This document shows positions 24,486 through 35,019 of a stretch of DNA of 64,000 bases, in pieces. The first letter of the stretch is position 1; every line of letters starts with the position of its first letter. Made by a program: the position numbers and the translations under genes. Where the stretch lies: contig CM012953.1 in NCBI GenBank assembly GCA_000181795.3, positions 6,032,365 to 6,096,364 on the forward strand, written 5' to 3'. Source of the stretch: Trichinella spiralis (lineage: Eukaryota; Nematoda; Enoplea; Trichinellida; Trichinellidae). The notes below the pieces were generated by a model, which was given only the letters and a program-made list of their open reading frames with translations, did not search any database and was not told the origin of the DNA.

Positions 24486-25720
24486 TACTATATTGCACAA
24501 TGCTATACTGCTTATACAAAAAGTCATTTTCACACTGCTACAACTGCAATGTTTATTTGTAAAACCAAATTGCTGTTAACTGTTAAATAAAATTAATTGA
24601 AACAATCACTTTCAATGGCATCCTCATTCCAGTCACAAATATTATATTAAGCTAACCAGTGAAACCGTCGAACAAGTCAAACATTTGTGACAAAAGCTTA
24701 AAATCTATCTTTCAATAGTCTGCACTAACTATTTAGCATTTTCGAAAATTCTGAATAATAAAAAACATATATAACTTTTGGTGATTCTTAATTTTTTGCA
24801 ATGAATAAAAAAACTAAATCATAAATAACAATAAATTCAAAAAAACTCACCTGATTAACTTTTTCTTTTAAAAATAACAATATCCAAATGTTTCATACAA
24901 CAGTAAAAAGTTATTCGTACAGCGATATCGACTCGAAAGCTTTAACAATATCCGTCACCATTGGGCAAAACAGATCTATAAAATTTAAATTTACAACATT
25001 GTGTAGGTTGAAATAAAAAAAACTGCTATATCAAAATATGTCTATTGAACGGTCATTATCACATAACACCAGTTTCTAAAAACATTATTAATTATAAACA
25101 AAACGTATGAGAACTGAGTGCATTAGCATTTGAACACGTTCAACAATTATTAATTCAATCAAATATTTAACAGCTTAATATTTAAACATTTTAGTAGATA
25201 AATAAATAAATAATGATATACATATATACATATATTACAATAATTCACAATTTTTTTTTGTTTAATATTATCTTAAAATGAGCTAATTTATTTCTTTAAA
25301 TTTTTAAAATTATGCTAAACTTACAGTATACACAAAAGTTACTGTAAACAAAGTTTGTTAAAAAATAAATAAATAAATAATTTAAATTTCACGCAAAATG
25401 TTTGTTTATTCTACAAGTTTATCAATATAAAAATAAATTTACATAAATTATTCCGAGTTCCACGTCACAAAAACAAAGACACTCAGGTACAATTTGTCGA
25501 AAGCTCAACGTGGCCCGAGTGAAAGATCATTTTGGTGATTTGCGGGTCGCAGTGAGCGGTCCATTTTTCATTGCTGTTTTCAGCTTCCGGGGTTGTTGTT
25601 ACCCTGCGAAGCTTATAGATTTTTTTGCTTTATTTCGTTTCGCCACCTTTCCTATTTGCCTTCCCGAATATTTGTTTCCATTTTTTCACTGTTGCAATGG
25701 AACATTGTTAATTATAAAAC
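24486..25720. other. Divergent promoter region, SMARCAL1/RNF10
   Basis: AT-rich stretch between two divergent genes. A frame at 25510-25746 is open and less AT-rich but has no domain and does not join the RNF10 frame, so it is left uncalled. A minus-strand TTGTAG (plus 24538-24543 region) could be a splice acceptor just before SMARCAL1. Confidence 0.45.
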
Positions 25721-28700
25721 ATGCTGATGAGTTCGGTGATCGTTGAAAAAGTTAACTTTGCTTTGAACTTTTGCCTTCAATCTGGATTCGCACGTACCAC
25801 CTCAAATTGCGGCCAATCACCATCAGTTGGCCGAAAAGTCCGACTTCGATTCTGCCTCTCCAGGTATACTATTATTCTCTTTTCACTGATTATTTGCATG
25901 ATGAATTTTGATGAAACTGACATTATTCTTTATTGAGTAAATTATATTATATAAGTTAAACTTTAAGCTACGGTTTAATCTTTGTTTAGATTTTTTTGAT
26001 CTGATTTGTTCACCATCATAAATGAAATGTTTTGATCTCTGCTTACTTTTCTTTTTTTACCTACATATGAAAATTTATAATTTTTATGATATAGCATTAT
26101 GAAAAAGCATAAAAATAAGTAACGTGTTATATATATTTATATTACGAAGAATTGAGTTGCTCATATTCTTGTCCATTTAACATAATGTTTTGTAATGTAA
26201 AGTAAGTGTAAGTTTAAGTAATATGAAATTTATATATTATAATATAAGATAAAAGTAATTATTATAATTTAACATAATATTTATGTATTTTTGTTTTCTT
26301 TGTATATTATAGATATTATAGATAATCAAGTTTAAGTTACTGTATTATTGTTATGTTTATTTTCACACATTGTATTTAGCGAGATTAAAAGGTTGTAAGT
26401 GAAATGTTCTGTTTGCATATATCCCTGTGGTGATGCAAAAATAGGGCAGTATATGAATACAATAATAACAGTGTAATTTATTTGAAGTATTAAGTGTAAA
26501 TATTTTTGCTTATTTCATCCATATACGAATAAAATTCTACTTTTTTGAACATTTTAATATATAGATGATTATAGAATTTCTGTTACAAAGGTGTAACGTC
26601 GATTTTATTTATCATCCAGTTGTCACTGGCTTGTGACTGTTGTTAAATGTATTAAATTTGGTGATTTATTTTGAAAAGAAGAAATATAAGAACGTTTTTA
26701 ATTGGCTTTTTCTGTTAAAGTGCTGTTAATAGGTTATGCGTAATTTGTAAGTGGTAGAGAATGAATGCTCTGTTTAATTTTTAGTTAAAAAAAGATTGTT
26801 TATTATTTATTGTAGATGCTTGTGCTGATGTGGGAAGTTCATTTCGGCATGCTCAGAAGCCAGAAAGCGTCCCGGTCCTTTCACAACATTCTGTTTCTGG
26901 CACGGAAATCAAGTCCAAAATTTTGGTGAATATTGATTTATTTAGTGTTTATTTATTTATTTATTTATACATGTATGTTTTTTATTTTTTAGTATGCAAA
27001 GAACAATTCAAATGGTAGAGGAAGACGGAATTGGAATGAATATATCAATTTTTCCATACGACCTTTTAATAGCGCATTCGCGTCGAATTATTCTTGGCGG
27101 GCTACGAACGCTGCAGTTTCGCATCAACAATCACAACATTTAAAAAGCAATAATTCACGACAGTATTTATTGACAAAGTAATTTTTTATTATTTTCAAAG
27201 TATTTTATTTGTAAACGAAAAGTGAATTTTAATTGTAGTGTCCAGTTTATCGTGAACGATGGCCATGATTATTCGTCGTATTTGTCCAATCCAGACAAAG
27301 TTATTGATTGGGATGTTGTTGAAGAAATTGTATGCCGGATTTAAAGTGTTATGTTTAGTTTGTAAAAGATGTTTTTAAGCGAGTTGTCAACACTGAATCA
27401 TTCTGTTGTCCAATTTGCTTGGATTTTCCCGTAGCAGCTAAAATTACCAAATGCGGCCATATATATTGTTGGGCATGCATTCTGCATTATTTGGCATTGT
27501 CAGAAAAAGCTTGGCGCCGGTGTCCCATATGCTTTGAACCAGTCTATGAGAAGCATTTGAAGAGTGTGGAGCAAAAAATTGTTCCTCGTCACGAAGTTGG
27601 GCAGAAAATATGCTTTTTGCTCATGGAACGAAAGAAGAAAAGTCTTATTGCGTTACCAGTACGAGAACGTCGAACTTCAAAAGTGGACAATGCGTTATTG
27701 AGCATAACCGGTAAATGTAGAATATATTTTCGTTGTTTTATGGTTATTTAAGTGAATTGTGTATTTTGTAGATTCTGGCAACACATTCTCCAGATTATTA
27801 ACAATAAAGCCATCGGAAGTGATTTCTGAAATCATCTGTCGAGAACGTGATGAGTTGGAATCTCGAAAAAGTATTTCAGATGATCTTGAGGAAATGCATT
27901 ACATACGTGTGGCCGTCGAAAGTAAAAATATTTTTCAATAGGTGTTTGAATGGAGAAGCAGTTTTTTCATTTACGAATTTTAAGATTTAAATGGAAGAGA
28001 AAATATGTTACTTGCTGAAATGACGAAGTTTTTCTCATTGCAAAGCGATGTACAGTCTGTCTCAGATGCAACCGCTAAAGGTGAAAGTGATATGAAGGTG
28101 CTGAAATTGTCCATTATGTCATATTAATATCGTATTTTAATTTTATTATTGGCAAGTCAACACACGGCCTGCATAGCTGTCCTCGTGACAGTATTGCAGC
28201 TGTCGGCGCATCTTCAGAGAGCTCTTGATAGAGTATATTCTTCGATGCAGTGTTGAATAATATATTTGTCCCCGGTATGGGCACTTTGTTGCTTCATCTG
28301 GTGTGGGCATTCTTCTGTATATTCCATCGACTAGGCCAGTTTCTATGAAACGATTAAGCCTTAGTAAAACCATGCAGAAGACAATACTTTTTTTCTTGAG
28401 ATATATTTTTCTTTCTTTTAAAAATTTTTTGAATTATTTATTCGTAGTATTTAAGAATGTTTATTTTTAGAAAATTTCCGCTGGACAACCATTCGATAAA
28501 TCAAATGATGCAATTGATGGCAGTGATAGTGTGAATGCTTTAGATAATGAAGACAGTTATTACTTTTACCAAGGTGAGAAGGAATAAATTTTTGTTATAT
28601 AGTTTTTTGTTAATTACGAGAAGCATGATGAAATAGTTTTTAAATGTTGACATGATTGATGATATGTACCCATTTGGATCGATAGGCCTGAGTCGATAAA

Positions 28701-29804
28701 TTTAATAAAATATTATTATCTTTACAATTTCATTTATATTTATCATGTATATTATCATTGTTATTTTAGTTGAAGATGGACAGTATTTGTTTTTGCACTT
28801 TTTGAACGTTCAGTGTCTTTCGAGTGAATATGGCAGTTTGAAGCGTTCGCCAAAGTTGTTAGTTGGTAAAATAATACAAATTGAAGAATTTATTATGACT
28901 CATGAGTTGCGCCGCAAGTATCGATACCTGTGTCATTTGCCGTTGGGTACAAACTTTTCATTGGTGGAAGTGAAACTGCAGTCTGGTATTGTTTCCGATC
29001 AAACACTGAATATGTTTGAGGGTGAGGAAGAAGGTTTTGCATATTTGAAAAACAGTATCCTGTTTCGGACTTCATAAAGTAGTGATGTTATTAGAAAAAT
29101 TTATTCGTCGAATGTTGGCTAGAGAGAAAAGATTAGCAGACGAGGAAAGACTGTCACGTGATGCGTTAGCTTGGGAGCGCAAGGTGTTTTTTGATAAAAG
29201 TAAATTTTATCTTTTTGAATATATAATCTGGTTGTTTGATGAATGGTTTTGTACTTTCAGAGAGCATTTCTACACCATCTGTAGTGCAGAGTTTTGGAGA
29301 GGATGATTTTCCTTATGAATTGAATTCTGGCATTGACGAACCAGGCGGCAGTTCAATGCATCAGATTTTCACAACTGAAGGGTCTATATCATTTGCAGAG
29401 GTATGTGATGTTTGTGAAAAAATGATTATATATTTATTTGATAATAGAATTGAAATTACAGTTTATGTAAACGCGTATATGTTTCCAAAATATGTGTAGA
29501 ATAAAAATAATTTCTGAATTGATACACTTTTTTGTAGGCGTTGAAGCTCTCCAAGCCAGTTGCCATTCCAGAAGTTGGAGCATCATCATCTGTTGAAAGT
29601 AATGCTACAGTTGGAACATCAACTTTGACGCGTCCATCTTATAAAGACTCGTTTGCATCAGCGTTGAATGAAATTTTTGATCAGATGCACTTGCCGGATA
29701 ACGGTGTCGAAAAGGAAAAAGGGCAAGATACTGATAGAAATGAAAATGGAAAAAAATCAAAAAAAGGTCGTAAATCCAAGTCGATTGTATTGTTTTCCAC
29801 GTGA
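25721..29804 (+). CDS. RNF10: RING finger protein 10 (RNF10) E3 ubiquitin ligase
   Basis: Multi-exon gene. RNF10 ubiquitinates 40S proteins RPS2 and RPS3 on stalled initiation complexes (human family knowledge). Secure exons begin at 26816. NWNEYINFSIRPF matches the segment before the RING. VQFIVNDGHDYSSYLSNPDK and VIDWDVVEEI follow. The C3HC4 RING starts near 27409: CPICLDFPVAAKITKCGHIY, CWACILHYLALSEKAW, CPICFEPV. Later exons give YYFYQ/VEDGQYLFLHFLN, SSEYGSLKRSPK and YRYLCHLPLGTNFSL, all close to human RNF10. The last exon carries SFASALNEIFDQMHL and ends KKGRKSKSIVLFST, like the human tail. The 5' end is unsettled: the first secure exon needs a phase-1 donor, which the site at about 25872 supplies in the frame AEKSDFDSASP, but no ATG precedes it in that frame. 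A tiny first exon at 25721-25735 (MLMSS) spliced to 25829 would fit; this is inference. An intron of about 940 bases follows. Confidence 0.88.
28146..28373 (-). other. Antisense open frame inside an RNF10 intron
   Basis: A 75-codon minus-strand frame lies in the RNF10 intron 28098-28470. Its composition is more coding-like than the surrounding AT-rich intron. The segment LNRFIETGLVDGIYRRMPTP vaguely resembles the stretch before the last membrane helix of ionotropic receptors (pattern L-x-x-E-T-G-L-hydrophobic). It carries three Cys and many Arg and Tyr. No splice partners were found. It could be a captured exon, a gene remnant or chance. Confidence 0.25.
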
Positions 29805-29953
29805 TTTGATGAAGTCATTTTGATGACGTATGTTTGAGGTTGAAGGAAAGTCACAAGAGTTTTATGAAGGCACAAATTGCTTGGATATGCTCTATATTTC
29901 ATAATTTGACAGGTGGAAAATTATTATTATTAAATAATATTGTTATAAATTGG

Positions 29954-29959
29954 AATAAA
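29954..29959 (+). terminator. Polyadenylation signal AATAAA (RNF10)
   Basis: AATAAA 150 bases after the RNF10 stop codon. Confidence 0.5.
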
Positions 29960-30647
29960 ATTTTCTCATTTTTTAACTTGTCTTTCTGGTAAAAAGAAGT
30001 AATTATTAAACAGTTTTTAATCATACAATAAAATTAAAATTTTAATATATTTCAACTCTTGGATTTATGATAATAATTAAAAGTGAAGATTTGATTGATG
30101 TGCATAAATTTGTAGCAAACAAGTTTATATTTGACAACGAGGAAGAGCAGCACACCGGGCTTTATTATCGTAATTGTGCTTCAAATTACCGATTTGTTTT
30201 TAATGTGAATTTTTAACTTGACGGTTGTTGGATCATTTATAACAATTACTATTCAAGTGATATTGTATATTCACATTTAGAACAAGTACATCACTCATAA
30301 TAATAATAATACGGTGGTGGATCATTTTGATTGATTTATTTCTTGAGCAGGGTTGTTTTAGCTTTTGTTAATCAGAAAAAGATTGAGTATGCAAATGAAA
30401 AAAAAATACAAATTTCAAATTACCCGAATGCAGCACAACTGCTGCTGCATAAACGCTCATTCCAAGCGTAAAATGCGAAAGGCTTGCATTGCATTGGATT
30501 GCAAAAGAAAATAAATAACTGAGAATTAGAAAAGAAAATAAACAAAAGAAATGGAAATAAAATGGCAAACAACAGCCAGCAAAGAGACGAACGACGTGCT
30601 TTGAGTAAGTAAAAGCAGATGAATGGAACTTGTCAGTATGTAAATAT

Positions 30648-30658
30648 GGGGGGGGGGG
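30648..30658 (+). repeat. G11 homopolymer
   Basis: Eleven consecutive G, followed by CGG, in otherwise AT-rich sequence. Confidence 0.9.
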
Positions 30659-30757
30659 CGGCAAACAGATTGTATTGTTACAAATCTGCGCGCGTATGAA
30701 AGGCAACGAATGAATGGAATCAGTCAATCAATCTTTGCTGGATTTAAAATTCACAGT

Positions 30758-33374
30758 TCACCGTTCCAAGCTTGAACACTCTTTGCATATGGCCATGACG
30801 TGCCGGTCGTACGGTTCGACTTGGACCGTTGAATACCAGGCATGGTATTTGAAGCGCAACAAACGTGACGCTTCACATTGCACTTCATAAAATTCATGAT
30901 CTGCATCTTGAAGAAGAAGAATATATGAGTGAACTGAAAATGTGTGTTCCGGATGTTTCAACAAGTGAGAGAAAAAATTCCAACTTACCAACAGCCAAAT
31001 GTGCATTAATGACCACTTTGCCGACAGTCAAAGCCCACACGTGGAGGTCGTGTATTGCCCGAACGCCTTGAATTCTTCTCAGATCAGCTTCCAACTTTTT
31101 ATAAGCAAAATCCAACGGAACCGCTTGAAATGCAAACAAATTAATTGATTCATTAAACAAACAAACAAACAAACAATACTTTCGAGCAGTGTCCAAATGA
31201 CGTCGCGGAACACTTTGACCGTGGTCGCGATGACCATCAGAGAAAAGATGAACGTGCATATTGGATCGGCCAGTTTCCATTCCGAATTCACTTTGATCAA
31301 ACTGGCGCCAACGAGCACGCCGACGCTTTGGACGAAATCCCCCAATATGTGCATGGTCGCAGCTCGGATGTTGATATTATCCGCCGGCTTCTTCTTCTTC
31401 AGCATCTCAGGAAATTGCACCACTGACGTGCCTGCTGCGCCCGCGCCCGCGCCCGCACCGACAATGCTAACCCGGTCGTTGTGACCAATGGCCGGCGAGA
31501 AATCTTGCTCGGCTGGAATATCCGACGAGCTGAAATCCCCGTGCGAGTGACCATCGACACCGCAACGGTGCAAAACGCATCCAATGCTGCAATTGCAAAA
31601 GAGATAATGAGAATTGTTTTTTTACTACTTATTGCTTAATTTATTTATCTATTTACATCATGTTGAATACAACTCCGCAACTTGCGGTAATTAGCATAGC
31701 GTCGGCATCGATGTAATAATCTCGGTCAATGACGCGCAGAATTGCCAAATAAACAAGCACGGCGGTCATGGTCCAAATGATGAAAATGCTCAACAATGCG
31801 CCGAGAATTTCTAAATAATAATTTATTAAAACAAAAAAAAATTATTAATAACTTGCGTCATCTGATCAAACAACACAACACAACGCTTTGTAACTTTAAA
31901 ATTGACATTTAAAGTTTTTTATCTTTAAAATCTTCAAAATGTAAAACTGTAAATTCATCAAAAAGAGAGAATAAAATAAAAAGCAGTTAAAGTAGAGAAG
32001 TCAGCGAGCAAAATTGGTGGTGGGTGAAAGCTGTCACTGCTTGTTTGTTTGTTTGTTTATTTGTTTTCCTTGTTTAGGAAGAAAAAATTCCTATTATCTT
32101 TGCATGTAGAAATGACATCGTCGAACAAGCAAAGTAGCACCATGAACAAAGCAATGTTGAAGCCGACCATCATCGAAAGCGAGATGAGCAGCCAAGCGGA
32201 GGCGCAAGCGATTCAAGCGGCAGTGGAGGCGATCCTCCAGGGGAAGAGTGACAAATCCATCGCCACACACATAAAGACGGTCTTTGAAAAGAAGTTCAAA
32301 TGCAAATGGAGTTGCGTAGTTGGCCGTGAATTTATTGCCAACATAAATCACAGCAAGCATTCTTACATACATTATTACGTTGGCAAATATGCCATTCTGC
32401 TGTGGCGTTGACTTTTGTGCATCATCACTTCGAGTAGAAGCGAAGCAAGATAACAATTACTATTATTATTATTATTACTATTCAACTTGTGTTAATTCTA
32501 TCAATTGTATTCTAAATATTCTTTTAATAATAATAAATTATATAACTATTCACAATGAAATAAAAAACAAATCAAATATATAAAAATCTGCTCTTCTTTC
32601 AATTCTGACCTTTTTATTAATGTTATTATAAAAAGAATTCATGAATAAATTTCTTTTTAAACTGCTGAATCAAAGAATAAAGCTAAATATATATATATAT
32701 GCAAAAAGAAATTTATACATTTAAATTATTAATTTTTAAAATGCCGCCAATAAAAGCAGTAGTGTATATTGATTGCGTAAAGTGGGTTGTCGAATTATTA
32801 TTTCAAAAATGAAATGATGCTCACCGAATCGATAAAAACCAAAAGTGAAGGATCTTGTTGCTGGACGTTTGCCAATCCAAATGGCAAAATAAGCGATCAC
32901 AAATCCAGCAACATCACTCAACATGTGCGCCGCATCGGTCATTATTGCCAAACTGCCCGCAATTGTACCTCCTGGAACAAAATTGATTATTAAAAATTAA
33001 TATTAACACTTAATCCATTTCGACTTACCAACTAATTCCACGATCATGAACAGAACGCACAAGCCGATGACAATGACCAGCCTAGCCTGGGCGTTGTGAT
33101 TGTCGTGGGCTTTCAAAGAGCGGAAGTGGCAATGATCGTCCACAAAGTCACTTTCACATTCTTCTGAATTAGCTTCGGTTTGGGGGGCTGTTTCGGCAGC
33201 TTTCAGTTGTTCTAAAGAGGAAAACGAAGGCGCCGGTTCAGGGCTCCTCTTGTGCCTCAGACGACCGGATACGACCGCGCCCGCGCAGGCCGTGTCCAGC
33301 GTTGTTTCACTGCCCAATGCAAATTCGTTCTCGAAGGCGACATTCACCCGCGATCTATCCGAATGAGGCTGCAT
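30758..33374 (-). CDS. SLC30/ZnT zinc transporter (cation diffusion facilitator)
   Basis: Six-exon minus-strand gene. ZnT proteins exchange cytosolic Zn2+ for protons, loading vesicles or exporting zinc (family knowledge). Exon 1 (33374-33029) encodes a hydrophilic N-terminus with a DDHCHF metal-binding-like site and TM1 (VIVIGLCVLFMIVELVG). Exon 2 (32971-32825) holds TM2 with the zinc site motif H-M-L-S-D in MTDAAHMLSDVAGF. Exon 3 (about 31811-31658) gives EILGALLSIFIIWTM. Exon 4 has a His-containing loop (CGVDGHSHGD) and the second HxxxD in TM5, MHILGDFVQSVGV. The cytosolic C-terminal domain follows (VRAIHDLHVWALTVGKVV) and ends with CKEC. The HxxxD/HxxxD pair fits Zn2+ selectivity of the ZnT2/3/4/8 branch. 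The chosen ATG sits 24 bases after a TTTGTCAG acceptor. Intron 2 contains an oppositely oriented LC8-type gene. Confidence 0.92.
31155..31176 (+). repeat. (AAAC)n microsatellite in SLC30 intron
   Basis: Over five AAAC units. On the minus (coding) strand it reads as GTTT repeats within the intron between exons 4 and 5. Similar tracts lie at 32041-32060 and 33407-33419; the latter supplies the pyrimidine-rich part of the acceptor before exon 1. Confidence 0.85.
32112..32411 (+). CDS. LC8-type dynein light chain, nested in SLC30 intron
   Basis: Single-exon gene of 99 codons in intron 2 of the zinc transporter, opposite strand. LC8 proteins are homodimeric hub proteins of dynein and many other complexes (family knowledge). 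The core is recognisable: MSSQAEAQAIQAAVEAI (helix 1), DKSIATHIKTVFEKKFKCKW (helix 2 to first strand), CVVGREFIANINHSKHSYIH and YYVGKYAILLWR (dimer strands). Typical LC8 has 89 residues; this one has an N-terminal extension of about 20 (MTSSNKQSSTMNKAMLKPTI). The sequence is clearly divergent from canonical LC8, for example INHSKHSYIHYY in place of the THETKHFIYFY-like strand. A pyrimidine-rich TTGTTTAG acceptor ends at 32077, 34 bases before the ATG. AATAAA occurs near 32557. Confidence 0.85.
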   Translation: MTSSNKQSSTMNKAMLKPTIIESEMSSQAEAQAIQAAVEAILQGKSDKSIATHIKTVFEKKFKCKWSCVVGREFIANINHSKHSYIHYYVGKYAILLWR

Positions 33375-35019
33375 GTGAAACGGTGGAAATGCCGAAAGCT
33401 GACAAACAAACAAACAAACTGTCATTTCAATATTTTACAAAAAAAATACTACTACATTTCAAGCAGAATTCAATTATAATAATTATTATTCCTTTTTTAA
33501 AGAAAAAAACCCGTTCAATAAAATCTTCATATATAAGAAACATCATAATTAATTAATTAAAATTATTCGATGACAACTTTCACCGCTTATATTCAGCTTT
33601 GAAAATAAAGCATTATCAAAGTATTCTTGTGACACCTTACCAAGGAAAAATATCAAATTTAACAACAGTAAGAAATAAAGAAAATAAATATAGTAACATG
33701 AATCAATTAAGAAAAAAAAGAAACAAAAACTGGGACAGTTCCTACAAATTTGTCCCTACATTTCGAATAATAAGATCATTACATACGTGCATGTAGATGG
33801 TGTAGAGGGAAGTAAAATTTTGCACACTCTTCAAATGAGAAACCAAATAAACCCAATCTAACTTATATCGTTTTCATAATTAAATGAAACAAATTTTTAT
33901 TAATGACGTCAAAATATGACAAAATAAATAATCAGTAAGAGAAAATATACAAATATACGAAAGAGGAACAAATAATCTTTTCCATTGATACGTGCTTTAA
34001 ACTAAATTTACACCACACACACCTTCTATACATCATACTTATATTCTGCACCAAAAGCGACACATCTTGACATTATACTATACATTGGCATTAGCATTAA
34101 CATTTTCGTTCAATAATAATAAAAAATTAAAAAAAGTTTGTGTATCTATTAATAAATATTACTTTCAGTTAAATATAATTCTGATGTGCAACAAATTTGG
34201 AACGCAGAAGAGAAATTTTCATCCAATAATAATGAATAAGCTTGAAATTGGATTTAATAAAAGTTCAAACTAGACGAAATTGTACAATTTTAGCTTATGC
34301 TCACGCGTGAAACTTGCTACACTACGAGCAAAACAGGTCTTCAGCAAATAAACAATTCTCAATTGACATATTTAAAACAGCATCAATATCAAGCAACATA
34401 TTGTGAAATTAATGCACAAATAATTTTCTCCCTTCAAAAAGAAATCAGCTAAAACTTAAAATACAATCGACAAACTTACTTCGGGTGCAGTGTGCTGACT
34501 GAATCAGGTCTTTGATAACATTTTGGTGGAAAAATTGCAGAATTACTGTATTTAAATAACAACCTGAAGGGCGCAGTACGATAAAAGAATGCACGGTTAG
34601 CTGTTGTGTAATTTAACAATTTAAAACTGTTGCTTTAATTTGTGTGCAGTGTGAATTGGTTTCAAAAAATGAAAAATCACAAATCAGATTCACCTAAACC
34701 TGACAGTGTATTTAGTAAAAATGTTTGTTGTAATTTATTGTTTTGTGATTAGCTTGAGTGTTTGGAAGTTGATTTGAAGATTGAGTGAATGAAGAGAAAA
34801 GCAAAAAAAATTCAACCTTGATTATTAAAAATTGTCGTGAAGAACGTTAACAAATTCCGTTACAGTATCTATATTATACTTGCACATATTTGAACTGTAG
34901 TGGAGTGGTTGTTTTTTGAAATTTTAAAGTTGTCGGTAAGTTTGTGTTTTTTTTCGATTATCGTGAAGAGAATTTCAATTGGAATATATACACGACGAGC
35001 GATCAGAGGGTAGAGGAGC
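33375..35019. other. Divergent promoter region, SLC30/ATAD3
   Basis: About 1.6 kb of AT-rich sequence between divergent genes. A noncoding upstream exon of either gene may lie here. No coding exon, RNA gene or repeat is recognised. Confidence 0.5.

Larger units (their letters stand above)
29805..30757. other. Convergent intergenic region, RNF10/SLC30
   Basis: Shared 3' flank of convergent genes. It contains an ATAATAATA tract near 30296 and an 11-base G run at 30648. A minus-strand open frame at 30727-30368 has low-complexity, hydrophobic composition and no family resemblance. Confidence 0.5.

Noticed and set aside
25510-25746. Open frame upstream of RNF10
   Set aside because: Rich in Phe and Cys without domain similarity, and it does not join the RNF10 frame by any clear splice site.
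31149-31180. Possible CRISPR-like or minisatellite array
   Set aside because: It is a simple AAAC microsatellite without spacers; no CRISPR-type arrays occur anywhere in the window, as expected for an animal.
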